A stretch of 64,000 nucleotides of DNA, taken from Bacillus sp. SD088. GTDB taxonomy: Bacteria; Bacillota; Bacilli; Bacillales; Bacillaceae_C. The notes under the pieces were generated by a model. That model ran no database searches. It was not told where the DNA came from and saw only the letters and a list, made by a program, of their open reading frames with translations. Below are positions 46,344 to 55,715 of the stretch, in pieces; position 1 is the stretch's first letter, and every line of letters begins with the position of its first letter. Where the stretch lies: positions 1 to 64,000 of the forward strand of contig NZ_JADIJK010000005.1 in assembly GCF_017355205.1 (NCBI RefSeq), given 5' to 3'. The position numbers and the translations under genes are program-made.

Positions 46344-47507
46344 ATGGAAAAGAAAGAGCCAAAAAGAATCCTGCACGTTGTCAGTGCCATGGGGCGCGGA
46401 GGGACTGAATCGTTGGTTATGAATATTTATAGAAACATCGATCATGCAAACATTCAATTTGATTTTATTACTCATCGTCAGGCTGACTATGATGAAGAGA
46501 TTCGTTCCTTGGGAGGTGAATTATTTTATATTCCAAGCCTAGGAGAAATTGGTCCAGTTAAATATATCCAAAAGTTGAAAGAGGTCATGTCCTGCAATCC
46601 ATATATTGCGATTCATGCACATACAGATTACCAAAGTGGGATCCCAGCACTTGCAGCAAAAATTTGTGGAATCAAAGAAAGGATATGTCACTCACATAGT
46701 AATAATTGGCCTAAACAAGGTGGATTAAAGGAGAAACTGATGTTAAAAGTTCTCCAACTACTCATTAAGTTTTTTGCTACAAATTTATGTAGTTGTAGTG
46801 AAGAGGCAGCCGCATTTTTATTTGGTCCAAGGAATCATAACAAAGTGAAAATATTAAAGAATGGAATTAACCTGTGGGAATATATAAATAAAGATGGATG
46901 GAATAAGAAGAGTGTATTGAAGGAACTTAATTTGGCCAACGATGCCATTCTGCTAGGCCATGTTGGTCGTTTTTCAGAATCAAAGAATCATCTTTTCCTG
47001 TTGAAAGTATTGAAAACGTTAGTAGAAGAGGATGATCGTTTTGTTGCTATTTTGGTAGGGGATGGTCCTTTGAAGGCTAGCGTTGAACATGAGGCACAAA
47101 GGCAAGGATTGGTCGAACATATTCGCTTTTTAGGTGTAAGAGCTGATATTCCTCGACTTATGGATGCTTTTGATGTCTTTTTCTTTCCCTCCATCTTTGA
47201 AGGGTTTGGAATTGTGATGATCGAGGCCCAGAGTGCAGGAACGCCTTGTGTTGCCTCAGCTTCTGTTCCCGAAGAAACCGATATGGGGCTTGGCTTAGTG
47301 AAGTATATTCAGCTCGACGAATCCATCGAAATCTGGACGAAAGAGATTCAGTCATCCCTGCTTATGCCTAGATTGAGTAACCTTGAGATTATAGAAAATA
47401 TAAAGAAATTAGGGTTTCATATTCAAGACAATATTCAAGATTGGTTAGCATTATATGGGATCGAGGTCCAACAAGATGAAGAAAAAAATCTTAATCACTT
47501 CGTTTGA
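46344..47507 (+). CDS. epsF: Glycosyltransferase family 4 EpsF
   Basis: A 387-residue GT-B enzyme opening RILHVVSAMGRGGTESLVMN, with IQFDFITHR, HAHTDYQSGIPALAAKI and HSHSNNWP as in EpsF. The donor site is FFPSIFEGFGIVMIEAQ. ATG 46344 is 7 bases past AAGGGAG. It overlaps the next gene by 32 bases, unusual even for this operon. Confidence 0.9.
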   Translation: MEKKEPKRILHVVSAMGRGGTESLVMNIYRNIDHANIQFDFITHRQADYDEEIRSLGGELFYIPSLGEIGPVKYIQKLKEVMSCNPYIAIHAHTDYQSGIPALAAKICGIKERICHSHSNNWPKQGGLKEKLMLKVLQLLIKFFATNLCSCSEEAAAFLFGPRNHNKVKILKNGINLWEYINKDGWNKKSVLKELNLANDAILLGHVGRFSESKNHLFLLKVLKTLVEEDDRFVAILVGDGPLKASVEHEAQRQGLVEHIRFLGVRADIPRLMDAFDVFFFPSIFEGFGIVMIEAQSAGTPCVASASVPEETDMGLGLVKYIQLDESIEIWTKEIQSSLLMPRLSNLEIIENIKKLGFHIQDNIQDWLALYGIEVQQDEEKNLNHFV

Positions 47508-48675
47508 CCTCGCAATTGGGGGAGTGGAACGAAGCTTAATTGGTTTGCTGCAGCAAATTGACTATGAACAATATGATGTGGACCTGCTTCTATTTCGACA
47601 TGAAGGGGAGCTTCTCGCCTTTTTGCCAGAGGGGCCCCAGCTTTTGCAAGAGGTTCCAAGCTATGCAACTTTTCGGAAGTCGATTAAGCAGATTGCCCAA
47701 GAAGGCTATATTCCGATTGCCATCGCTAGGTTGTTAGCCAAATCCTTTAGCACCCTGTATGGAAAATTGAAAAAAATGGATGAACCAGGCTATTTAACGA
47801 TTCAGTATGGTTGGGAATGGACGAATGCGTTTTTACCTTGGGTTGAGCACACGTATGATGTGGCGCTCAGTTTTCTTTGGCCCCATCATTTTATTGGGCA
47901 AAAGGTGAAAGCGAAGAAAAAGATTGGTTGGATTCATACGGACTACTCTCATATTCATATAAATAAAACATTAGAGAAACGCATGTGGAATCGACTGGAC
48001 GATATTGTGGCTGTTTCGGAGGAATGTGCGAATACATTTTTACAGCAATATCCTGACTATAAAGCCAACATAACTGTCATCGAAAACATTCTATCACCAG
48101 TCATGATTAAGGCCAAAGCTCTGGCGGCGATCCCTGATGAGATTAAGGGAGTTCCAGGGAAAACGATACTCCTAACAGTAGCGCGCCTTTCCCATGCGAA
48201 AGGGATCGATCAAGCAATCTATGCCTGCAGGAAATTAATAAATCAGGGATATAAGCTGGAATGGTATGCAGTCGGATACGGACCACTTGCAGAAGAATTA
48301 CAACAACTGATTCATACATTGGGACTCGAAAAACACTTTTTCTTATTAGGGAAGAAGGTCAATCCATATCCATATATACGAGCATGCGATCTATACGTTC
48401 AGCCTTCGCGATATGAAGGAAAGGCGGTCACCATTCGTGAGGCACAAATATTAGAAAAACCGGTTGTGCTAACCGATTTCCCGACAGCAAAAAGTCAAGC
48501 TCAGCATGGTATTGATGGATGGGTGACACCACTTTCAATTGAGGGCATTGTTGATGGAATTAAGCGATTGATTGATGATCAGGATCTTAGAGAGCGATTG
48601 ATCGATAACACCATCCAAACAGATTATGGGAATGAAACAGAAATTGAAAAGCTCTATCAATTGATCGAAGAGTAG
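47476..48675 (+). CDS. Glycosyltransferase family 4 (paralogue a)
   Basis: A 399-residue GT-B enzyme: KKILITSFDLAIGGVERSL at the N-terminus, KKIGWIHTDYSHI in the middle and VQPSRYEGKAVTIREAQ at the donor site. Two further genes at 56418 and 57617 have the same plan, including GKK/GVK/GTK followed by N-P-YP before the last domain, so the three form a paralogue set. ATG 47476 has GAGG 9 bases upstream; the start lies inside epsF. Confidence 0.87.
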   Translation: MKKKILITSFDLAIGGVERSLIGLLQQIDYEQYDVDLLLFRHEGELLAFLPEGPQLLQEVPSYATFRKSIKQIAQEGYIPIAIARLLAKSFSTLYGKLKKMDEPGYLTIQYGWEWTNAFLPWVEHTYDVALSFLWPHHFIGQKVKAKKKIGWIHTDYSHIHINKTLEKRMWNRLDDIVAVSEECANTFLQQYPDYKANITVIENILSPVMIKAKALAAIPDEIKGVPGKTILLTVARLSHAKGIDQAIYACRKLINQGYKLEWYAVGYGPLAEELQQLIHTLGLEKHFFLLGKKVNPYPYIRACDLYVQPSRYEGKAVTIREAQILEKPVVLTDFPTAKSQAQHGIDGWVTPLSIEGIVDGIKRLIDDQDLRERLIDNTIQTDYGNETEIEKLYQLIEE

Positions 48676-48764
48676 GTTAAGAGTGTATTTAAATGGGAGG
48701 ATAAAAGGGCCAGTTGACTAAAGATGCTGGCATCACATCCTCTCAAAGGAGGTAGGAAAATAAA

Positions 48765-49796
48765 GTGGCCATACTTGTGACAGGTGGTGCGGGTTATATT
48801 GGATGTCATACATGTATTGAATTATTACAAGCAGGCTATGAAGTGGTGGTGCTGGATAACTTCAGTAATAGTCATCCTGAATCATTAAGAAGGGTAATGG
48901 ACATTACAGGGAAAACCTTTAAGGTCTATCCAGTCGATTTGCTGGATGAAAAAGCCTTAGAAGCTGTGTTTCGGCAAAATGACATTGAGGCTGTGATTCA
49001 TTTTGCTGGATTAAAAGCTGTAGGAGAGTCTGTTTCATCTCCTTTATCCTACTATCAAACGAATATCATCAGTACAGTCTATTTATGTGAAATGATGAAG
49101 ACATATGATGTAAAAAATCTAGTTTTTAGCTCTTCGGCAACGGTCTATGGCATGCCTGAGCAAGTCCCAGTTTGTGAGAGTGCTAATTTGTGGGCAATGA
49201 ATCCCTATGGACGGACAAAATTGCTCATTGAAGGAATGTTAAGGGACGTTTATCAATCAGATTCAAACTGGAGCATCGCCCTTTTACGCTATTTTAACCC
49301 AATTGGCGCCCATGAAAGTGGAGAGATTGGGGATAACCCAAAAGGAGTTCCGAACAATCTTATGCCGTATATCACTCAAGTGGCAATTGGAAAACGAAAG
49401 GATCTCTCTATTTTTGGTGCTGACTATCCCACTCATGATGGAACAGGAATTCGCGATTATATCCATGTTGTCGATCTTGCTAAAGGTCATGTCAAAGCAT
49501 TAGAAAAAATGCTGCTAACAACAGGAGTGGAGGCTTATAATCTGGGAACTGGCAAGGGGTATAGTGTATTGGAATTAGTTACAGCATTTGAAAAAGCTTC
49601 AGGGGTAAAAATACCGTATAAAATCGTAGAGCGCAGACCAGGTGATGCTGCGGTTTGTTTTGCAGATGTTTCAAAAGCGAAACGTGAACTCGGCTGGATT
49701 GCTCAAAAAGACATTCAAGACATGTGTAGAGATGCTTGGCATTGGCAAATACGAAATCCGAATGGTTATGAGAAAAAAGCCATTGATATGAAGTGA
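48765..49796 (+). CDS. galE: UDP-glucose/UDP-GlcNAc 4-epimerase GalE
   Basis: A 343-residue short-chain epimerase. GGAGYIGCHTCIELLQAG binds NAD; the Ser (FSSSATVYG) and Y-x3-K (YGRTK) form the catalytic set, and LRYFNPIGAHESG and DYIHVVDLA are family motifs. It supplies UDP-galactose or UDP-GalNAc. GTG 48765 after AAAGGAGGTAGG. B. subtilis eps has no galE inside, so this is a local addition. Confidence 0.95.
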   Translation: MAILVTGGAGYIGCHTCIELLQAGYEVVVLDNFSNSHPESLRRVMDITGKTFKVYPVDLLDEKALEAVFRQNDIEAVIHFAGLKAVGESVSSPLSYYQTNIISTVYLCEMMKTYDVKNLVFSSSATVYGMPEQVPVCESANLWAMNPYGRTKLLIEGMLRDVYQSDSNWSIALLRYFNPIGAHESGEIGDNPKGVPNNLMPYITQVAIGKRKDLSIFGADYPTHDGTGIRDYIHVVDLAKGHVKALEKMLLTTGVEAYNLGTGKGYSVLELVTAFEKASGVKIPYKIVERRPGDAAVCFADVSKAKRELGWIAQKDIQDMCRDAWHWQIRNPNGYEKKAIDMK

Positions 49797-49820
49797 ATTT
49801 TTGAAGGAGAAGTGGAGGAA

Positions 49821-49988
49821 ATGGAAAGTCTTTCATCACAGCAATTTAAACAATTATTAAAGGAGATCTATCGAGCAGGAGAAGAGTGTGAAACCATTAA
49901 ATTAGAGGATATTATTAAGCTAATTCAATTAAAATGGCTACTCATAACGGTTAAAGAAAAAGGAGAATTAGGTGTGAAAACCAAATGA
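49821..49988 (+). CDS. Small SinI/SinR-dimerisation-like protein
   Basis: A 55-codon gene too short for routine calling. AAGGAG (49804-49809) lies 11 bases before ATG, and the stop overlaps the epsL start as ATGA. Residues 9-39 ([12 protein letters not shown], then [14 protein letters not shown]) line up with the C-terminal dimer helices of the SinR in this window (WVKFIYELQETG, then EEIKKYKTLIEFIKW) and with SinI (WVELMVEAKEAN). The match is short and made by eye, so an anti-repressor function is a hypothesis. No other family recognised. Confidence 0.6.
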   Translation: MESLSSQQFKQLLKEIYRAGEECETIKLEDIIKLIQLKWLLITVKEKGELGVKTK

Positions 49989-50599
49989 AAAGACTGATTG
50001 ATTTCATTTGTGCTCTGCTCTTATTTCTCTTTTTTTTACCCCTTATGTTGCTGATTGGTCTAGCCATTAAGCTAACAGAAGGCGGTTCTATTTTTTTCAT
50101 TCAAATCAGACCAGGATTAAATGGGGAACCATTTTGTCTATACAAATTTCGTACTATGGCAGATAAAAGGGATGAGCAGGGAAGCTTATTAGCTGATGAA
50201 GATAGGCTTACTCGTTTCGGCTTACTTTTGCGCCAATTTAGCTTAGATGAATTGCCACAATTATGGAATGTATTAAAAGGAGAATTAAGTTTGGTCGGCC
50301 CACGTCCGTTATTAATGGAATATTTACCTTTATACACAAAAGAGCAAGCCCAGCGGCATCTTGTGCGGCCAGGAATGACAGGGTGGGCGCAAATCAATGG
50401 GAGAAATGCCATTAGCTGGGAAGAGAAATTTAAATTAGATGTTTGGTATGTTCAGAATCAATCCTTCTTACTAGATATCAAGATTCTTATGTTGACTTTA
50501 AAGAAGGTGATCCAATCAGAGGGGGTCAGACAACCGGGGAATGTCACAGTGGAGACATTTAAAGGTTCAAAGTCTACTTTGAAAGAGGGACATGGATGA
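49985..50599 (+). CDS. epsL: Undecaprenyl-phosphate sugar transferase EpsL
   Basis: A 204-residue PglC-type monotopic phosphoglycosyl transferase: one re-entrant hydrophobic helix (residues 5-26), then [19 protein letters not shown] with the family's Phe-Arg-Thr-Met, [25 protein letters not shown] with the catalytic Asp-Glu, and [14 protein letters not shown]. It starts the repeat unit by moving sugar-1-phosphate to undecaprenyl phosphate. ATGA overlaps on both sides. Confidence 0.95.
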   Translation: MKRLIDFICALLLFLFFLPLMLLIGLAIKLTEGGSIFFIQIRPGLNGEPFCLYKFRTMADKRDEQGSLLADEDRLTRFGLLLRQFSLDELPQLWNVLKGELSLVGPRPLLMEYLPLYTKEQAQRHLVRPGMTGWAQINGRNAISWEEKFKLDVWYVQNQSFLLDIKILMLTLKKVIQSEGVRQPGNVTVETFKGSKSTLKEGHG

Positions 50600-51237
50600 A
50601 AATAGTGATGATTGGTCAAGGTGGTCATAGTAAGGTGATTTATGATCTCGTAGCTTCTCAGCCAGATCATGAAATCATTGCTTCGTTAGATGATAAAAAT
50701 CAAGTATTGGAGCGAAAACATAGTCAATACATTGGCCCCATTTTTGCCTTTAAAAGAATGCTAGAGATGTACCCTGAAGCTCAACTTCTTATTGCAATTG
50801 GCAATAACAAGATTAGACAATTAATCACAAATAGACTGCAATTACCACAAAACAAATATGTCACACTGATCCACTCTACAGCAACGGTGAGTTCAACAGC
50901 CAGAATAGGATATGGATCTGTTATTATGGCACATGCTGTTGTGCAAGCTGATGCACGCATCGGCAATCATACGATTATTAATACAAATGCAGTGATCGAG
51001 CATGATAGTCAGGTGGGTGACTATGTTCATATTTCTCCATCTTCAACCCTAACAGGAAATGTCACAGTAGGAGAAGGGGCACAAGTAGGGGCTGGCGCTA
51101 CGATTATTCCTGCGATTAAAATCGGTGAATGGTCTGTGATTGGTGCAGGAGCGACTGTCATCCACGCTATTCCTTCCTTTAGTAAAGCAGTGGGAGTACC
51201 AGCAATGATTAAAAAGGATGTTAAAAAAGTCCGGTAA
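50596..51237 (+). CDS. epsM: NeuD/PglD-type sugar O/N-acetyltransferase EpsM
   Basis: A 213-residue enzyme with a small Rossmann-like N-domain ([16 protein letters not shown]) and a left-handed beta-helix of hexapeptide repeats ([20 protein letters not shown] and on). His in [14 protein letters not shown] is the catalytic base of the PglD family. It acetylates the aminosugar made by EpsC and EpsN. The last six codons and the stop codon lie within repeat R2. Confidence 0.92.
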   Translation: MKIVMIGQGGHSKVIYDLVASQPDHEIIASLDDKNQVLERKHSQYIGPIFAFKRMLEMYPEAQLLIAIGNNKIRQLITNRLQLPQNKYVTLIHSTATVSSTARIGYGSVIMAHAVVQADARIGNHTIINTNAVIEHDSQVGDYVHISPSSTLTGNVTVGEGAQVGAGATIIPAIKIGEWSVIGAGATVIHAIPSFSKAVGVPAMIKKDVKKVR

Positions 51238-51434
51238 AAATGACACTACGAGATGGATGAGCTTCGACTAAGTAGCGACATGTTCTGTGTCGAACGTCGA
51301 AGTCAGTACATCCTGTACAAGTCCGCTACTCAAGCTACGCCGCCTCGAACTTTCGACGTATAGGATGTACTAATGTCGGACGTTTGCGATTGACGTCAGC
51401 GTCTTTAACCGACTTGGCCCTTTTTTAACACATA
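51216..51434. repeat. Dispersed repeat R2, copy 3, overlapping the 3' end of epsM
   Basis: The left end reads GGATGTTAAAAAAGTCCGG followed by TAAAAATGAC, one change from the other copies (TTC to TTA); it encodes the EpsM end and stop. GTACA-TCC-TGTAC lies at 51306-51318. The right end is shortened to CCTTTTTTAACACA. It lies in the epsM-epsN gap. Confidence 0.85.
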
Positions 51435-51458
51435 TTAATAGTGAATGGAGGTGCGTAA

Positions 51459-52616
51459 ATGATTCAATCGAAAGTGAGTGAAAGAATTTTCCTTTCTCCT
51501 CCCCATTTATCTGGTAAGGAGTTAGGGTATATTCAGGAGGCGATTACATCTAATTGGATAGCGCCGCTTGGACCAAATGTCGATGCTTTTGAAAAGGAAA
51601 TGGCTCAATATCTAGATGTAAAAGGGGCAGTTGCCGTCAGTTCAGGAACAGCGGCAATTCATCTAGCGCTAGCCTTGTTAGAAGTGGAAAGAGGAGATAC
51701 GGTGTTTTGTTCTTCTCTCACCTTTGTTGCCAGTGCGAATCCCATTCTATATCAAGGCGCACAGCCAATCTTTATCGATTCTGAACCGGAATCCTGGAAT
51801 ATGTCACCACATGCCCTTCGAGTCGCGTTTGAACAGGCTTCTCATACTGGAAAGCTTCCAAAAGCTGTGATTGTCGTCAATCTGTACGGGCAAAACGCAA
51901 AAATGGATGAAATCACCTCAATCTGTCAGGAATATGAGGTGCCGATGATTGAGGATGCAGCTGAATCACTTGGTTCAAGTTATCGAGGGAAACCTAGTGG
52001 CACCTTTGGGAAATTCGGGATTTTTTCGTTTAATGGGAATAAGATTATTACGACATCGGGTGGAGGGATGCTTGTATCCAATGATTTGGCAGCTCTAAAA
52101 AAGGCTCGCTATTTAGCCGCACAAGCACGAGACCCTGCTCTTCATTATCAACACAGTAAGGTTGGTTATAATTATCGAATGAGTAATATTTTAGCTGGAA
52201 TCGGCCTAGCGCAAATGGAAGTCTTAGAGGAAAGGATTCAAGCCAAAAGATGGGTTTTCTCACGATATGAACAGGAATTATCGAAGATGCCAGGGATTCA
52301 ATTGATGCCTGAATTGGCCTATTCTCGTTCCAATCGTTGGCTTACAACCTTTACAGTAAACGAAAAAGAAACAGGTATTGCTTCAAAGGCTCTCCTTTTA
52401 TCACTTGCTAGAGAAAATATTGAGGCACGTCCAGTATGGAAACCCCTTCACCTCCAACCATTATTTGAAGGAGTCCCTTACTATCCACATCAAAATCTGA
52501 GCGTATCTGAACAGTTATTTTTGACAGGTATTTGCTTACCTTCAGGGACCAATTTATCTGAAGAAGAAATACGAAGAGTGGTAAATTGTCTTAATTATAC
52601 ATTGAAACATGCCTAG
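51459..52616 (+). CDS. epsN: DegT/DnrJ/EryC1-family aminotransferase EpsN
   Basis: A 385-residue PLP-dependent aminotransferase that aminates the 4-keto sugar from EpsC. SSGTAAIHLAL, EDAAESLGSSYRGKPSG and FSFNGNKIITTSGGG with the PLP-binding Lys are characteristic; GYNYRMSNILAGIGLAQME follows. ATG 51459 after TGGAGGTG. With epsC, epsL and epsM it makes a bacillosamine-like first sugar. Confidence 0.94.
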   Translation: MIQSKVSERIFLSPPHLSGKELGYIQEAITSNWIAPLGPNVDAFEKEMAQYLDVKGAVAVSSGTAAIHLALALLEVERGDTVFCSSLTFVASANPILYQGAQPIFIDSEPESWNMSPHALRVAFEQASHTGKLPKAVIVVNLYGQNAKMDEITSICQEYEVPMIEDAAESLGSSYRGKPSGTFGKFGIFSFNGNKIITTSGGGMLVSNDLAALKKARYLAAQARDPALHYQHSKVGYNYRMSNILAGIGLAQMEVLEERIQAKRWVFSRYEQELSKMPGIQLMPELAYSRSNRWLTTFTVNEKETGIASKALLLSLARENIEARPVWKPLHLQPLFEGVPYYPHQNLSVSEQLFLTGICLPSGTNLSEEEIRRVVNCLNYTLKHA

Positions 52617-52643
52617 AATCATTCAGGTAAATGGGGTACGAAT

Positions 52644-52985
52644 ATGATAGGGAAAAAGATCAAGCAGATTCGCAGACAAAAGGGACTCACACTAACGGAG
52701 CTAGCAGAACGCGCTGGAATAGCCAAATCAAATTTGAGTAATATTGAAAGAAATGTTAATCAGAACCCCTCCATTCAAGTGATGGAAAAAATTGCAGAAG
52801 TATTGGGGGTGGATGTACGTACGTTATTATCATCTTCAAAAAGAGTAAAATCACAAGAATTGGATGAAGAATGGGTCAAATTTATTTACGAGTTGCAAGA
52901 AACCGGCATTGAAAAGGAAGAAATTAAAAAATATAAAACCTTGATCGAATTTATAAAATGGAAGAACGAACAATCAGAGGAATGA
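52644..52985 (+). CDS. sinR: SinR-type biofilm master repressor
   Basis: A 113-residue regulator. The N-terminal Cro/C1-type helix-turn-helix (MIGKKIKQIRRQKG, LTELAERAGIAKSNLSNIERN, NPSIQVMEKIAEVLGV) is followed by a C-terminal dimer domain (LDEEWVKFIYELQ...EFIKWKNEQSEE). Length and order match B. subtilis SinR (111 residues), which represses eps and tapA through GTTCTYT pairs. Such sites are found in this window. Unlike B. subtilis, the gene sits inside the eps operon and has no sinI directly before it. Only 27 bases separate it from epsN. Confidence 0.88.
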   Translation: MIGKKIKQIRRQKGLTLTELAERAGIAKSNLSNIERNVNQNPSIQVMEKIAEVLGVDVRTLLSSSKRVKSQELDEEWVKFIYELQETGIEKEEIKKYKTLIEFIKWKNEQSEE

Positions 52986-53036
52986 AGGCTTCAGGAAATT
53001 CAATGAATAAATTAAAAATGAAATAGAGGAGTCGAT

Positions 53037-54110
53037 ATGTCAGCAAAAGTAAGTGTGGTTGTCCCGATTTATAAGGTAGAAGAATATCTTCATCGCTGTA
53101 TTGATAGTATTTGCGAGCAAACCTATCCAAACTTAGAAATCATTTTAGTCAATGATGGCTCCCCAGATCGATCCGGAAAAATTATTGATGAATATGCTGC
53201 GAAGGACCCACGCATTATCTCTATTCATAAAGAAAATGGCGGGTTATCAGATGCAAGAAATGCTGGGATGGAATATGTTAGCGGGGAATTTATCCTCTTT
53301 GTCGATAGTGATGATTGGTTGCAAAGACATATGATTCGTACACTAGTCAATACTGCTTCCTTGTATAAAGCTGATATTGTTCAATCGGCTTTTTATTATG
53401 CCTATAAAGACCATTTATTGTCTGACTCTCGCTTTTATTCAAAGGATGACGCTCCAACCATACTAACGAATAAACAATTAATGGCGGAGTTAGTTAGAAA
53501 CGACAAGGTCAAAAACTTCGCTTGGGGAAAGCTTTATAAGCGGCAACTGATTCAGAATATCCCATTCAAAAAAGGCGTACTATTTGAAGATGTATTCTGG
53601 GCCCATCACGTCATGCAACAAGTCGAGACCTATGTGATGGTTCACGAACCTCTATGTTATTACTACCAAAGAGAAAATAGCATTGTTTCCAATTATACGC
53701 CAAAAAATCTTGATATCTTGGACGGTTTGAAAGAAAGGCATCAATTTGTTGAACAATATTATCCGGAACTACAAGCAGAATCGTATAAACTGATCTTACA
53801 AACAGCTCTCATTCACTATAATCTATTAGTGATGAAGGGGAGAAAAGACAAAGCAGATATACGAAAGAAAGAAATTTACGCTTATATTAAGGAAAACATT
53901 CCTCAGTTTAAAAAGGCGGTAAATTTGGATGTTGCCTTAAAAAGGCAATTAACTTTATTCACCATTCATCCTTATCTAAATATCTGTTTTCTCGTTATAA
54001 GGAAGATTTTAGGGAAAGTAAGAATATTACAGCAGCCACCTAGGATGGAACGAATGAACACACGCTCTCACTTTAAAGAAGGGGATGAAGTCAATGAGTC
54101 AATTGGTTGA
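53037..54110 (+). CDS. Family 2 glycosyltransferase (EpsJ/EpsH-like)
   Basis: A 357-residue GT-A enzyme: KVSVVVPIYKVEEYLHRCIDS, VNDGSPDRSGKIIDEY, SDARNAGMEY and the metal-binding FVDSDDW. The WGKLYKR and FEDVFWAHHVM segments match EpsJ/CpsI-type enzymes. ATG after GAGGAG. It overlaps the next gene by 17 bases. Confidence 0.88.
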   Translation: MSAKVSVVVPIYKVEEYLHRCIDSICEQTYPNLEIILVNDGSPDRSGKIIDEYAAKDPRIISIHKENGGLSDARNAGMEYVSGEFILFVDSDDWLQRHMIRTLVNTASLYKADIVQSAFYYAYKDHLLSDSRFYSKDDAPTILTNKQLMAELVRNDKVKNFAWGKLYKRQLIQNIPFKKGVLFEDVFWAHHVMQQVETYVMVHEPLCYYYQRENSIVSNYTPKNLDILDGLKERHQFVEQYYPELQAESYKLILQTALIHYNLLVMKGRKDKADIRKKEIYAYIKENIPQFKKAVNLDVALKRQLTLFTIHPYLNICFLVIRKILGKVRILQQPPRMERMNTRSHFKEGDEVNESIG

Positions 54111-55278
54111 GAGTGTAAAAAAACACATCATTCTTGCGATTCAATATTTTTTCCAGTTCCTTCCTATTAAAAAGAATAAACTCTTCTTTTTTAGTTATTA
54201 TGGAAATCAATATGGGTGTAATCCTAAATATATTACGGAATATATAATCGAACATATTCCCAAAGACAAGTTTGACATTGTCTGGGCCTTTTCGGAACCA
54301 ACGAAAATAAAGGATACAAAGGGGATAAGAAAGGTTAAGATGATGTCCATTTCTTACTTTTATGAAATATGTACATCCAAAGTGATCATTACGAATTTCC
54401 GTACAACAGATTTATTTAGGAAGAGAAAAGGTCAGTACTACATCCAAACATGGCATAGCTCCCTGCGTTTAAAGCAAATTGAGAAGGATGCAATCGCAAG
54501 CTTACCTGCCCATTATGTGAAAATGGCAAAAAAGGATTCACAAAAATGTGATCTCTTATTATCGGGTTGCCAGTACAGCACCGCGATTTTAAAGAGATCT
54601 TTTTGGTATAGGGGAGAAATCTTCGAACAAGGAACACCAAGAAATGATGTACTGTTTAAAGAGGACCCTATCAAACAAGTGAACGTACGATCTGTTTTGG
54701 GAATCCCTACAAATTATAAAATTGTATTATATGCCCCAACCTTTCGAAAAAACCAGGATTTGCCAATTTATGATTTAAATTATGCTAGTGTATTACAATC
54801 ACTTCGTAGAAAATTTGGAGGCGAGTGGATGGCTCTAGTGAAACTACATCCTCATTTACTTTTGGAATCCTCCAAACTTGAGTCTCATGAAAATGTGCTG
54901 AATGTAACCCAATATGATGACACCCAGGAATTGTTAAGTATTGTGGATGTTTTAATTACAGACTATTCATCCTTAATGTTTGATTACGCAATAACTCAGA
55001 AACCTTGCTTTTTATATGTTCCGGATTTGGAAGAGTATATCCGACACGATCGTTCACTATATTTCAATCTAAAAGCACTACCATTCCGAATTGCCAAGAA
55101 CCAAGAACAATTACTGAAAGCAATCGCTTCATTTGACGGAGAAAATTATCATGTTGATCTTCATACCTTTTTTAAGAAAGTGGGCTCATTTGAGGAAGGA
55201 AAAGCAAGTGAAAGAGTAGTAGCGCGAATCACTGAAATTTGTTTTGCAGGGGGGAGGAAGAGAAATGAAGCCGTATAA
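54094..55278 (+). CDS. CDP-glycerol glycerophosphotransferase-family protein
   Basis: A 394-residue protein of the TagF/TagB family, which moves glycerol phosphate from CDP-glycerol onto an acceptor. WHSSLRLKQIEKD takes the place of the family HGTPLK, VLYAPTFRK is the middle motif, LVKLHPH and TDYSSLMFDYAITQKP the C-terminal ones. Next to a cytidylyltransferase gene, it points to phosphoglycerol side groups on the EPS or a teichoic-like polymer. ATG 54094 with AAGGGG upstream was preferred to ATG 54085. Confidence 0.88.
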   Translation: MSQLVESVKKHIILAIQYFFQFLPIKKNKLFFFSYYGNQYGCNPKYITEYIIEHIPKDKFDIVWAFSEPTKIKDTKGIRKVKMMSISYFYEICTSKVIITNFRTTDLFRKRKGQYYIQTWHSSLRLKQIEKDAIASLPAHYVKMAKKDSQKCDLLLSGCQYSTAILKRSFWYRGEIFEQGTPRNDVLFKEDPIKQVNVRSVLGIPTNYKIVLYAPTFRKNQDLPIYDLNYASVLQSLRRKFGGEWMALVKLHPHLLLESSKLESHENVLNVTQYDDTQELLSIVDVLITDYSSLMFDYAITQKPCFLYVPDLEEYIRHDRSLYFNLKALPFRIAKNQEQLLKAIASFDGENYHVDLHTFFKKVGSFEEGKASERVVARITEICFAGGRKRNEAV

Positions 55279-55681
55279 AATTGGCTATACGACTGGGGTA
55301 TTTGATCTATTTCATGTCGGACACTTAAATATTCTCAGAAAGGCAAAGGATCAGTGTGACTACCTAATTGTTGGGGTCAGTACAGATGAGCTTGTTAAGG
55401 AATATAAACAGAAATCACCGGTAATCCCCTATCATGAAAGGTTGGAGATTATTGAAGGTATTAAATATGTTGACAAAGTTGTTCCGCAATTGGATCGGAA
55501 TAAGCTTTCAGCATGGGAACAGATCCAATTTGATATCATGTTTGTTGGCGATGACTGGAAGGGGAGCCCTCTTTTTAGTGAAGTCGAAAGGAAACTTTCT
55601 CAAGTAGGGGTGGAAATTGTCTATTTTCCCTATACGAAAGGAGTGTCGTCGACATTAGTGAAGGAAAAAATGAAAGTGTAA
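55265..55681 (+). CDS. Glycerol-3-phosphate cytidylyltransferase (TagD-like)
   Basis: A 138-residue nucleotidyltransferase with TTGVFDLFHVGH (the HxGH motif) and VGVSTDELV, then RLEIIEGIKYVD and GVSSTLVKEK, equivalent to the RTxGISTT motif. It makes CDP-glycerol from CTP and glycerol-3-phosphate for the preceding enzyme. ATG 55265 follows GGGGAGG by 7 bases. It overlaps the preceding gene by 14 bases. Confidence 0.87.
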   Translation: MKPYKIGYTTGVFDLFHVGHLNILRKAKDQCDYLIVGVSTDELVKEYKQKSPVIPYHERLEIIEGIKYVDKVVPQLDRNKLSAWEQIQFDIMFVGDDWKGSPLFSEVERKLSQVGVEIVYFPYTKGVSSTLVKEKMKV

Positions 55682-55715
55682 AGGGCCCATTCTTAAAAAG
55701 AAGAGGAATAAGCAG

